Positions 22,068 to 31,571 of a stretch of 64,000 nt of DNA are shown one piece after another. How positions within the stretch are numbered: the stretch's first letter is position 1; each line of letters opens with the position of its first letter. Origin of the DNA: Nemertoderma westbladi (taxonomy: Eukaryota > Xenacoelomorpha > Nemertodermatida > Nemertodermatidae); assembly GCA_032718475.1 (NCBI GenBank), contig JAUCBJ010007504.1, positions 21,107 through 85,106 on the forward strand. Reading direction: 5' to 3'. The notes beneath the pieces are model-generated. The model made no database searches. It saw nothing but the letters and a program-made list of their open reading frames with translations, and was not told where the DNA came from. A program made the position numbers and the translations under genes.

Positions 22068-25000
22068 TCCCCCCATTAAGATCGATTGGTCCTTATCAGA
22101 TTGGAATCTAACGGTTTTAGTACGTGTTCGAGTTCCTCGTCTCAAGGCTGATTTGGGTGTTTCCGTAGGAGTTTCATCCCTTGTCTCTATGGAATCACTG
22201 GAGCTTGGATATGGTCGCAGGAAGCGACGATTACGCCATAAGACTTTCCCGGATGGTAATTTCACGTGGTAATCTCTACTCATCTTTCCCCTTTCAAAAA
22301 TAATCCCCTTCCTTGTCCATCTCTTAGAAACGGGATCCTGTATGAGTACGTGTGTTCCAGGTTCAAGCGGTTTTAATGTGTGTGCGGATCTGTCATAATA
22401 TTCTTTCTGTTTATTTGCCTTTATAAAGTCAGTATCTGCGGCCATCGTCAGCCAATTGGCAGAGAATGTTGAGTAATGAGCTGGAACTCGTGAACGCAAC
22501 GGATGTCCATACAGTATGATAGCGGGAGAACGTCCGTCGATGTGTGGGGTATTTCTTAATTCTAAAAGGCCATGAAGGAATGAATCCGTATGTAAGTTTC
22601 CGCCATCTGTTTTTGCAACCAAATTTTTTAATATGCGGACATTGACCTCAGCGTGTCCGTTGGATTGGGCGTATGTTGGAGATGATGGTATCCATTCTAC
22701 TCCCCAAGTTTTAAGGAAATCTGAAAATATCTTGGAACTGTATTGGGGTCCTCCATCTGAGCGGAGTCGAACTGGTACTCCCGTTTGGACGAAATAACCT
22801 TTGATTTCTTTCAAAACCTGTTGGGAGGTTGGAGTATAATTCCAATGAGATATGAATGGAAATCCTGAGTAGCGGTCTACATAGACTAAGTAAGTGTGTG
22901 TTCCAAGTGAGAATAGGTCTGTTGAAACAGATTCGAATACGCGTGTTGGCATAGGATCGCTTATTAGCGGTTCCTTAGGGTTGCTTGGCAACCGAAGTTG
23001 ACACTTATCACATGATTGTACAGCCATTGTGAGGTCGTTCGTTATACCCGGCCAGTACACACACTGTCTGGCGCGCATTTTCGTCCTTTCAATACCCTGA
23101 TGTGAGTCATGGAGTCTATTGATAACATTTTTGCGTAGGTCAAAGGGTATCACTAGACGGCGCCCGAACAACACAAGACCGTTGTCAGTGGTCAGGTCAT
23201 TTTTTAATTTGTCAAACATTTTGACAAATTGGCAATTTGCGTGAGGCCCCTCAAAGCCTGTCTCAATTGATTTTATTAGTAATTGATAATTATAGTCTAA
23301 TTTAGCCGCGACTTTTATGTCTTCTATTACAGGATCAGGGAAATGGTGAGTTTCACCTGAATTCGTTCCTGCTATCATTATTGTAACGGCATTCAGTATA
23401 ATATTAGCGGTCATGTACCCAGTCGTAGTGTTAATTTCAGTTTCGGGGTCATCGACCGGTGCTCTGGATAAGGCATCAGGTATTTTATTATCTGAACCTT
23501 TCCGCCATTTAACAACAAAATTGTAGCTGCTGAGCTTCATTTTGTGATTGAGTAAGCGCACATTATCTATCGTGTCTAATGTTTGTTTGTTGTAAATGGA
23601 CACTAAAGGACTGTGATCGGTAATTACTGTATACAATGCTAGGCCGGTAAGATAGATGCGACACTTCTGAGTTGCCCAGAGTATTGCAAGGGACTCTAGC
23701 TCTACCATAGCATATCTAGACTCCGCGTCTGATAAAAAACGCGAGCCGCATTGAATTAGTTTAAAACATTCGTCTTGTTTCTGTAACAAGGCATATCCTA
23801 GGCCACCTTTACGTGCCGCATCTACTTCTAAAACAATTTCGGCCTTGGGGTCAAAATTGGATAAAATTGGCGTAGATGATAAAGCAATTTTCATATTGTC
23901 AAATGCTTTCTGGTGGTTTGGTGTCCACAAAAATTGATTTTTTGTTTTCAGTATATCTCTCAAAGGACTAGCTATTAAACTTATTTCGGCCGAAAAGTGG
24001 CCCAACTGTTGTACTAAACCCATAAAGGATCGAAGTTCGGTTCTATTGGTAGGTGTAGGGAATTGACTAATCCCTTTTACCTTCACTGGGTCTGCTTTTA
24101 TTCCCTCTTGCGACACTATATAACCTGCAAAATTCATTTCACTTTGGGCGAATTTGAATTTTTTTTGGTTTATAGTGATATTATATTTCATGCAACGTTC
24201 TAAAACGTTACAAACATTTCGGACGTGGTCCTGAAAGTTGACATTATAAATTATAATGTCATCTACGATTTTCTGGATATTGTCTAAACCTTCCAGAGCG
24301 GTGTCACCCCTGAGACTATAAATATCTCCGGTTGAGATAAAACCCATGGGAGCCCTAACGTACATGTATCTTCCCCAAGGAGTAATAAAACATGTCAGTT
24401 TTTGTGACTCTATAGCTAATGGCATTTGCCAATATCCTGATTTTGCATCAAGTTTAGTAAACCAATTGCAACCAGGTGGGATACTCGAAACACAATCGTT
24501 TGGTGTTTTGGTAGGGTATACTACTCGCTCTACTTGTCTATTTAAGTTGGATAGGTCTACACAAATTCTAATCCCGCCATCAGGTTTATTGGCTATAACC
24601 ATAGGATGGCACCACTCGGTAGGTTTATCGCCTGCTGGTTTGATAATGTTCCATTTAATTAAATTATCTATTTCAGCTTTTACTTGGTCTCGCTGTGCAA
24701 ATGGAATAGGGCGTGCTCCGTGCACTGCGTACGGTATTGCGTCCTTTTTAAGGTATATTGTCATAGGCTTACCTACATCTGTACCGGACATTTGTTTCAG
24801 TTCAGTATTATTGAAAAATACGTCTGAATATATGTCCGAGAGTTTATTATGAACTCTCTCAATTTCGCATTTGTTAGGAGAAATAGGCAATTGGTTAATC
24901 CATTTTTCTCTTGCGTCATGTTTAAAAGTTTCACTTACGTTTAATTTAACGTCGTCAAGTGATCGAATTATTTCCTTCTTTTGGTTAATATTCGATCCAA

Positions 25001-26726
25001 CTTGATCATTAGGGACAGAGGTATTGGTAACATGTATAGGTAAGTTACACTGGCAAAAGGCAGCTGCATTGGCAAAAAGTGGCGGTGGGTTCGGAAAATG
25101 TTTAGAAACTATATCTAATGCCTTACAAACAGATAGTGATAAATATAAACGCGGAATGCCGTCACATATTTTCACACTTTCTATTACAGACCGACCACTA
25201 ATTTTGAGACAGACCTTTATCTGGCCCAATTGTTTAATAACTTTGCCATTTATACTGACTAACCGTTCTATAGACGGTTTCTGGAGGTCTGTTTCGTTTA
25301 AATTTAATGACCTCAAGAATGTCATGTTTGCAACTGTGCGTTGGGACCCGGTATCAGGTACTGCCTGACTATAACCAAATAATTTATCCGTTTCGGGATG
25401 GCATATCCCTACGGAAATGAGTGGCGGGTCCTCGAAATCGACCGTCGCTACTCGAACAGCTGCTTGTTCTACAGCTCCTAGGGATTTATTACGACATACG
25501 TTAGCGAAATGGTTAAGTTTATGGCACGCGCTACACTTTTCCCCTTTCGCTGGACACCTTTTAAAGTTAGTGTGACTATATCCACATTTGGTACAAGGTT
25601 TCTTATCCTGATTTCCGGAATTCCGTTCCGGGGATGGAGACCGGTTTCTCCCGGAGCTCGTAGATCTTCCGGAAAAATATTTATTTTTCCGATATTGATT
25701 CGAAGAGGATCCTGACTTTGAAGTCGCTCCCGCCAAACTAGTGTTCTTGTAAGGACCGTGGGCTAGGACTTTCTTAACTTTGTCCTTGTGTATTCGCGCC
25801 GCTTCTTCGGTCCGACAAAATTTAATAGTCGCCTCATGGTTTAAAGGCGGTGATTTCGCCAGGAGATCCTGTCTGATTTCGTCGTTTTGAATTCCAACGG
25901 TGATCAATGTCGACATCCATTCGTCGTCTCCCATCTCTTGTAACGCTGCAGTGTTGGCCAATTCGCTCAAACGAGTATAAAAGTCGTCGAACTTTTCCAT
26001 CTCGTGTTGTCGGCACAACGTAAGTTCTAATCTGTCGAGGGCTATATTCTGTTTTTCGCGCAGATATATTTCCAAGTTGTTTAGGACTTCATCAAGGGAT
26101 AGGGATGTGGTTTGGGGAATCCGTACGACATATTCAAGTTTCGATAAGAATGCCGGCGAACAGTATCCGAAAAATGCAGATACCTGCTCGTCTCTCGGCT
26201 GTCGGGATAGTTGAACAACTTTCGCGTAGTTATTCCAGGTCTTTCTCCATCTCTGGAACATCGTTATATCGACATCTTCTTCGAGATTGGGAGGTCGGTT
26301 TACGGGTGCTCGAGGTGCATTGTCCGTTTTACTTGGTGCTGGTGGGAATCCTCCGGTACCGGAAGCAGTCGTCCTACTTCCTTCATTCATAGATCTACAG
26401 TCTTCCTGGTTTTGTGCAATCGCCATCTTGACGTCAGACTTTATTTGTAATAATTCGGTAGTGCATTGGTCATAATGGGTATACTCGTCAGTGAGATCCA
26501 ACTGAGTTTCATCCATCGCCATTAAGGATTCACCAAGATGGTCATATGCAACTTCCAGTTTTAAGAGCTGTTTTTCCAGGTCGTTAACCAACAGAGGGTG
26601 GCGATTTACCGGATCGATGCGGTTTAAATCGCGAATACTTGATATACACAAATTTACGGCCCGAGTGAAACTTCCCTTGAAACCACCGAGTTTCCGCTTT
26701 AGGTGTTTCATCCCCTCGAGGTCCAT
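22065..26726 (-). CDS. gag-pol: Ty3/Gypsy gag-pol polyprotein
   Basis: A 1553-residue single frame. The ATG at 26726 (MDLEGMKHLK) is chosen because the frame upstream has only a GTG. Domains in order: helical gag (1-370); two zinc knuckles (CTKCGYSHTNFKRC, variant; CSACHKLNHFANVC, CCHC) near 375-410; aspartic protease with VPDTGSQ near 455; reverse transcriptase with IVDDIIIY near 820, where Ile replaces the usual Tyr of YxDD; RNase H starting EVDAARKGG near 965; integrase with HDSHQG...CDKCQ near 1210-1245; catalytic D (STDLFS), D (SDGGPQY) and E (NGHAEVN) at about 1268, 1325 and 1357; and a C-terminal chromatin/DNA-binding region. It copies the element RNA into DNA and integrates it. Gag and pol are fused without a frameshift. 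No stop or frameshift is visible. Confidence 0.96.
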   Translation of the reverse strand: MDLEGMKHLKRKLGGFKGSFTRAVNLCISSIRDLNRIDPVNRHPLLVNDLEKQLLKLEVAYDHLGESLMAMDETQLDLTDEYTHYDQCTTELLQIKSDVKMAIAQNQEDCRSMNEGSRTTASGTGGFPPAPSKTDNAPRAPVNRPPNLEEDVDITMFQRWRKTWNNYAKVVQLSRQPRDEQVSAFFGYCSPAFLSKLEYVVRIPQTTSLSLDEVLNNLEIYLREKQNIALDRLELTLCRQHEMEKFDDFYTRLSELANTAALQEMGDDEWMSTLITVGIQNDEIRQDLLAKSPPLNHEATIKFCRTEEAARIHKDKVKKVLAHGPYKNTSLAGATSKSGSSSNQYRKNKYFSGRSTSSGRNRSPSPERNSGNQDKKPCTKCGYSHTNFKRCPAKGEKCSACHKLNHFANVCRNKSLGAVEQAAVRVATVDFEDPPLISVGICHPETDKLFGYSQAVPDTGSQRTVANMTFLRSLNLNETDLQKPSIERLVSINGKVIKQLGQIKVCLKISGRSVIESVKICDGIPRLYLSLSVCKALDIVSKHFPNPPPLFANAAAFCQCNLPIHVTNTSVPNDQVGSNINQKKEIIRSLDDVKLNVSETFKHDAREKWINQLPISPNKCEIERVHNKLSDIYSDVFFNNTELKQMSGTDVGKPMTIYLKKDAIPYAVHGARPIPFAQRDQVKAEIDNLIKWNIIKPAGDKPTEWCHPMVIANKPDGGIRICVDLSNLNRQVERVVYPTKTPNDCVSSIPPGCNWFTKLDAKSGYWQMPLAIESQKLTCFITPWGRYMYVRAPMGFISTGDIYSLRGDTALEGLDNIQKIVDDIIIYNVNFQDHVRNVCNVLERCMKYNITINQKKFKFAQSEMNFAGYIVSQEGIKADPVKVKGISQFPTPTNRTELRSFMGLVQQLGHFSAEISLIASPLRDILKTKNQFLWTPNHQKAFDNMKIALSSTPILSNFDPKAEIVLEVDAARKGGLGYALLQKQDECFKLIQCGSRFLSDAESRYAMVELESLAILWATQKCRIYLTGLALYTVITDHSPLVSIYNKQTLDTIDNVRLLNHKMKLSSYNFVVKWRKGSDNKIPDALSRAPVDDPETEINTTTGYMTANIILNAVTIMIAGTNSGETHHFPDPVIEDIKVAAKLDYNYQLLIKSIETGFEGPHANCQFVKMFDKLKNDLTTDNGLVLFGRRLVIPFDLRKNVINRLHDSHQGIERTKMRARQCVYWPGITNDLTMAVQSCDKCQLRLPSNPKEPLISDPMPTRVFESVSTDLFSLGTHTYLVYVDRYSGFPFISHWNYTPTSQQVLKEIKGYFVQTGVPVRLRSDGGPQYSSKIFSDFLKTWGVEWIPSSPTYAQSNGHAEVNVRILKNLVAKTDGGNLHTDSFLHGLLELRNTPHIDGRSPAIILYGHPLRSRVPAHYSTFSANWLTMAADTDFIKANKQKEYYDRSAHTLKPLEPGTHVLIQDPVSKRWTRKGIIFERGKMSRDYHVKLPSGKVLWRNRRFLRPYPSSSDSIETRDETPTETPKSALRRGTRTRTKTVRFQSDKDQSILMGG
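22068..22078 (-). other. Polypurine tract of the Gypsy element
   Basis: The minus strand reads AATGGGGGGA directly before the 3' LTR, the expected plus-strand priming site. Confidence 0.85.
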
Positions 26727-26857
26727 AATTGAATTCCTCACAGTTGTTCCTTCCCTATTGCAGTAGGGGCCTATTGGATTTACTGTTTGGTCGGTTATCG
26801 TTTCTGGTGGGTTTGTAGGTATCGGTACCGGTATGTTATCCCGGAACGACCGAACTG

Positions 26858-26877
26858 CTATCCTACTCGCAGCGCCA
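26858..26877 (-). other. Candidate primer-binding site of the Gypsy element
   Basis: The minus strand immediately inside the 5' LTR reads TGGCGCTGCGAGTAGGATAG. TGG pairs with a tRNA CCA end. Which tRNA is used cannot be decided here. Confidence 0.7.
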
Positions 26878-27104
26878 TGAAATGATTGTCTGGTTTAAGA
26901 TCTTGCATATCGGTATTATATTTGAACTCAGTTCATAAGATATATAAGAGTACATATACTACTGTACTGCCGAAGCACTACTGCACTCAAATACCCCAAC
27001 ACCAGTATCTCGCTATGCCCTAAGCCTAATACAGTCCTAGGCCCAACCTCAAGGGGCGAGCCATCTGAATTGGTGAGTCTCCTCCTTATCACCTAATTCC
27101 ATCA
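26878..27104 (-). repeat. 5' LTR of the Gypsy element
   Basis: 227 bp, reading identical to the copy at 21841-22067. It is the promoter-bearing copy for the minus-strand gag-pol. Confidence 0.97.
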
Positions 27105-27109
27105 CCTTC

Positions 27110-27280
27110 TAGAACAAGCACAGCACAATACAAACAAAAAACCACTTACTGTGTTTCACCTTAACTGTCGCAGTCTCAATAAAAATATACAGGAAACTTC
27201 AGACTATCTGGATTTATTAAATAAAAAGTTCGATATACTTACATTCTCTGAAACCTTTCTTACAGATAATACACGTTGTG
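27110..27280 (+). pseudogene. LINE ORF2 endonuclease start, truncated
   Basis: The translation contains FHLNCRSLNKNI and FDILTFSETFLTD, the first two conserved blocks of the apurinic-like endonuclease of LINE ORF2 (N for metal binding, E catalytic). Similarity stops near 27280, where other sequence begins, so most of the endonuclease and the entire RT are missing. In phase with the PHD-like frame across the Gypsy insertion. Confidence 0.8.
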
Positions 27281-27788
27281 GGGTCTTCGAGCAGCACGTG
27301 TTCAAATGTTCAATGACTGCGCAGCGACTAATTAACAAATTTATGAGGGATTCATTGACCAGCTACCGACAGACCAATATTGTGACATATATTTTAGTTT
27401 AATGTTTGATTCAATTAGAGGCACAAATTAAAAAGGCTACAAATATATAGGGTTGAATAATTAAATTAGTCACCCATTAAAAGGTAGGCAAATATAAGTT
27501 GCAATCTATATAAATTTTTAAATTCAGTAGTGTGCGTGTGTTGTGTATTGATTCCGTAGATTTCATGTTGAAATAGCGTTCATTAACTTAATTTCTATTT
27601 AATTATTCAGGCATACTAATACCCACTTTAAATTAGTTCGTGTGTGTTAAGTGTGTAAGAATTGATTGTTTTGGCACGAACCCATTAGGGCACAGAAACT
27701 GACGGATTCTTCGCGAATTTCGCAAACGTCGCAAACTTCGGTAATTTTTTCTACAATTTTGACTCCTTAAGCAAAAGTGTCCCGAATG
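27281..27788. other. AT-rich intergenic stretch
   Basis: No gene recognised. The first bases (GGGGTCTTCGAGCAGCACG) resemble 29560-29580, so a dispersed repeat may start here. Confidence 0.4.
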
Positions 27789-28090
27789 AGTTTTTTAACT
27801 TTTATTTTTTTGTGATTTTGAGTGCTTTTTTATATTAGTGAATGTTCTAGAACCTTAGTAGATTTTTTATGGTATATAGCTAGTATTTTTTACTAGCTAG
27901 TAATTTTTGGAAATTATTTTGGTCATTAATATATTCTTCAACAGTTTAACCTGAAATATCATGGACTTTCACATTTTTTATAATTTCTAAAAATACTAGC
28001 TAGCAAAAAACACTACCGGTAGCTATCAATAAGAACATCTATATATAGAACATCTTCACCAATAACAAAAAAATTTAAAAACTCTAAAAA
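27789..28090. repeat. Degenerate inverted repeat
   Basis: The arms (about 27789-27925 and 27985-28090) are imperfect reverse complements around ACTAGCTAGTA/TACTAGCTAGC and GAGTTTTTTAAC. Possibly an old MITE. No target duplication found. Confidence 0.5.
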
Positions 28091-28399
28091 AGGATTGGTG
28101 AATAATCGCTGGGGTGTCGACAGGGCGAAGTAGGGACCGTGTTGCTTAACCCCTTAGAGCCTATGACGTCCACTGCACGTCACCATGGACAACACTAAGA
28201 CATGCAGTGGACGTCATGCTGCAATATGCTGCAATACATGTTTCATTGGAAGGCTCTTGGTCTAGGTATACTGGTGGATAGTATTAAAGACATTTAGTGC
28301 TCTTCATGGCAAAAAATCCATTCTGTACTGTAGATAGGCTGTATTGTAGACTGTAGTATTAGTGTTAGGTATATGGCGTAATGCCAACCACAGTACAGT
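28091..28399. other. Spacer with TTAACCCC and a GACGTCCACTGC inverted repeat
   Basis: TTAACCCCTTAGAGCCTATG at about 28147 is followed by GACGTCCACTGCACGTC and then GCAGTGGACGTC in inverted orientation. This arrangement resembles a piggyBac-type end, but no matching right end or transposase was established. Confidence 0.3.
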
Positions 28400-28955
28400 A
28401 GTACAGACTGACAGTAAGACCGACAGACAGACAGACTAGATTTATGTAAACGTGTAAACTGACATCAGAAATGAAATCAGCAACCCTTAACACCCCCATA
28501 GCGGGAATGTTGGTTAGTTAGTATACTTTCTTAAGTTTTGACAGACTGACTGACAGAAAGACCGACAGACCAACAGCCAGACAGACTAGATTTATTAAAC
28601 GTGAAAACTGACATCTGAAATGAAATCAGCACCCATTAAAACCCCCATAACGAGAATGTTAGTTAGTTTGTATTCTTTTTAAAGTTTTGACAGACTGACT
28701 GACTGACAGAAAGACCGACAGTCCGACAAACTAGATTAATGTAAACCTGAAAACTGACATCAGAAATGAAATCAGCACCCCTTAAAACCCCCATAGCGAG
28801 AATGTTAGTTAATTTGAATTGTTTTTTATGTTTTGACAGACTGACTAACAGAATGACCGACAGACAGACAGACTAGATTTATGTAAACGTGAAAACTGAC
28901 ATCAGAAATGTAATCAGCACCCCTTAAAACCCCCACAGCGAGAATGTTAGCGACA
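28400..28955 (+). repeat. About 145-bp tandem repeat, four copies
   Basis: TGAAATCAG recurs at 28472, 28621, 28767 and (variant) 28909. Each unit holds GACAGACTGACTGACAGA-type runs and AAAACCCCCATAGCGAGAAT. Confidence 0.85.
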
Positions 28956-29799
28956 CGTTTTAATTATTAACCATATTTCGTAAGATATATTTCATCATCA
29001 TAGCGCCCCATTTGGTGATCTCCAGTGAATGTTTGGATTTGACCTGACCAAAATTGGTTTACTACGGAAGATCCGCAGTGGGCACACCTAAGCGGGTGTG
29101 GGCCACTCGGAATCCGACGACGCGGCGCACATATTGACATTTGGCGTATGTACATTTCTTACAGTAGGGAGCCACTGGGTTAAGAGTTTTTACGGTATAC
29201 TTAATATGAACAAAAAGAAGAAAGTGTTGGCGATGTATCTGAAAAATAAATAAATAAACGTTGCTCTTTGTATCTCAAGTTGATTTGGATTAGGACAATG
29301 TGATACTTTTAACTCCTGCAATAATTCAGGTGGTTTGATGAGACTGCTTAGGGGTGGGGTGGGGTGTGGGGGGGGGGGGGGGGGGGGGTAACTGAGAAAA
29401 TGTGACAAAGAAATGGAAAGAAAGGCAATGTTATAGTAAATGGATTTGGGTTATGTAATACTCTGTAGCAGCTGCTGGCTCCGAGGTAACTAATTTTGTA
29501 TAGCCTGGGACTGACTGTCGCTGGGTAGTATATTATTGAAGACATAAGTACACGTTCGTGGGGCCTTCGCGCAGCACGAGGCCCAGTTATGAGATACAAA
29601 TTAAAATTGAGCGACTGTATCACAAAATCAGGTTTTGAGAAATTTACCCACACCACCAATCAATCAAAGAAAGGGGGACAGTACGTGTTCACCCCTTTTA
29701 ATCCCCCCCCCCCCCCCCACCCTTCCCAACCACCAATACATAACCGCGACATCTACCACCCACGGAAGGGTAGCACGAACTTATTTCCAATCGCACGTT
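28956..29799. other. Intergenic, with G and C homopolymers
   Basis: No gene supported. A run of 21 G at 29368-29388 and a run of 16 C at 29703-29718 lie about 315 bp apart. Short open frames here are low-complexity. Confidence 0.5.
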
Positions 29800-30105
29800 C
29801 AATATGCAAAGCCAGGTGGTTTATAGGAATATAATAAACGCAGTACTCGTATTCATTATAAGCCTCGTTGCGTTCGTCCTGTTTTGTATTTAAATATATT
29901 TCTTAAACGCAGGCTAGGACGTTCTTTATAATAATAATAACTAGGGATGCGATCAATATGTGAAGCCAGGTGGTTTATATAATAATTTAGTCAACGCAGT
30001 ACTCGTCTTCATTATATGCCTCGTTGCGCTCGTCGCTTGTCCTGTTTTGTTATAAAATATTTTTCCTAAACGCAGACTGACGATCTTTATACAGTTATAA
30101 CTATG
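29800..30105 (+). repeat. 154-bp tandem duplication
   Basis: CAATATGCAAAGCCAGGTGG at 29800 recurs, slightly changed, at 29954. Both copies contain AACGCAGTACTCGT and GCCTCGTTGCG. Confidence 0.85.
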
Positions 30106-30648
30106 CGAAGTTTCGAAACTGTGCGAGTAACTGTTGATACATCTATGTGGATATGTGTGATATGTGGAGATGTGTGATACAACGCCAACGCATCTTATGC
30201 CGATGTAGTAATATGGGTATTGAAATAATATTAAATTAATGTACACTCTTAAAGCTGCAGCGAAAAAATGTAGCTAATTTCCTAGGTTACATATAAAATA
30301 ATAATATTATTTTTAAGAACATTAATTTTACTACTTTGCAAAAATTCAATTAAAAAATAACCAGACATATACATTGTGGAATAAACTATTTCAGAAGCCT
30401 ACACAACAACCATGCCATGGATAGTATTTATGTTATGATATCTGTCATTCACCTGAGATAGCAATACAACATTTATAGTGAATTTAAAGAATGCTGTCTG
30501 GGCTGGAATAGCAATACTGGTTGTCTATTACTATTCCTCTCTGGTTAGTCTTAGCAACAACTCCCAGCCAGCAGCAGAGACTTGACCAATAATCATTCCC
30601 AGCAACTGGGAATGACACACACATCCCATCTATGTACCAGCATGTTGG
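30106..30648. other. AT-rich intergenic stretch
   Basis: No gene recognised. GCAATAC/GGAATAGCAATAC and CCCAGCAACTGGGAATGAC motifs occur near 30500-30610. Confidence 0.4.
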
Positions 30649-31117
30649 CCAATAAATGAGCAGTATTTAATGAGAATAAATTTTTTTTGCCGTTTTAATT
30701 ACTTTAGATCAATTAAAGACAAAATTATTAAAGCAAATCACTTGAACTAATTAAAAACTATAATAGAATGGCGTATGGGGATTACATCTGTATAATTTTT
30801 AATTATAATTATTTAAATCTTATACTGTAAAACAATTAATTTCCTTTAAAAGGCAGGTTGAAAATGGTGTTTTTACCGTAATAACTTAATTAACTAATTA
30901 ACTGCTATTATCTTAGCTTCTCGAAGGCCACACTGAAATTCTACTTGGAAAATTTCTAAACTTTTGCCAAACAACATGTGTACCAAGTTTGGATAGATTT
31001 CATCAAAGATTGGCCGAGTTATTAACGTTTAAAATTGAACACGACAGAACGACAGAACGACAGGTTGATTAATGGTACCACTACGCTAAGGCTCACTCAC
31101 TTCGTGGCTCGCCCCAC
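30649..31117 (+). repeat. Dispersed repeat, copy 1
   Basis: About 470 bp nearly identical to 55006-55519, from CCAATAAATGAGCAGTATTT to GTGGCTCGCCCCAC. Before the end lie tandem ACGACAGA units (two here, four in copy 2). The reverse complement begins GTGGGGCGAGCCACGAAGTG. Non-coding. The superfamily is not recognised. Confidence 0.9.
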
Positions 31118-31358
31118 AGTTTTATTTTTGCTTGTAATCAGCTGTTATCTGCGTCGATTTTCCCCTGGAGAGAATAAAATAAAATAAATTTTCTTCGGGC
31201 GTTATTTCCAGTGCGGTCCCCCCCTCCCCACAACTACAGTATACCCCAAAGGAAGCTCCAGTATTCATTTAGCTACCACTAAAGGATGCAATGCAGAGAG
31301 ATATGCGCACTGGCAATTCCCTTCGTAGCTTTCGGGCCAAAACGAAAAAAACTGCCCT

Positions 31359-31433
31359 GGACCGTTGCGAGGATCGAACCCACAACCTCCGAGAAATGTG
31401 AATTCAATGAAACCACTACACCAAGGTGGGACC
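31359..31433 (-). repeat. tRNA-like sequence, probable SINE head
   Basis: On the minus strand TTGGTGTAGTGGTTTCATTG resembles an A-box and D-arm and GTGGGTTCGATCCTCGC a B-box and T-arm. The ends (GGTCCCA...CGGTCC) do not form an acceptor stem, so a tRNA-derived SINE or pseudogene is likelier than a tRNA. A run of 16 C at 31467-31482 lies beside it. Confidence 0.55.
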
Positions 31434-31571
31434 CCAGAGGGTTAAGATTGGATTGCAACACAGGCGCCCCCCCCCCCCCCCCATATCTGAGAAAATTCTC
31501 CCCTTTCTTTATTCGTCTAAAAAAATGAATACATCGAAGTCTATATTTACAAAGTCATATCATAATATCAT

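Larger units (their letters stand above)
21841..27104 (-). mobile_element. Complete Ty3/Gypsy retrotransposon, recent insertion
   Basis: The 5264-bp element has 227-bp LTRs at both ends that I read as identical. It is flanked by the 5-bp target duplication CCTTC (21836-21840 and 27105-27109). Read on the minus strand it has the order 5' LTR, primer-binding site, single gag-pol frame, polypurine tract, 3' LTR. Identical LTRs and an intact frame suggest a young, possibly active copy. It sits inside the LINE. Confidence 0.97.

Noticed and set aside
28147-29180. piggyBac element between TTAACCCC (28147) and GGGTTAA (about 29175)
   Set aside because: Only the TTAACCC ends and a vague inner similarity match, there is no transposase motif, and the 145-bp repeats fill most of the interval.
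31359-31433. Functional tRNA on the minus strand
   Set aside because: B-box present, but the acceptor stem is absent and the arms are imperfect. Treated as a SINE head.
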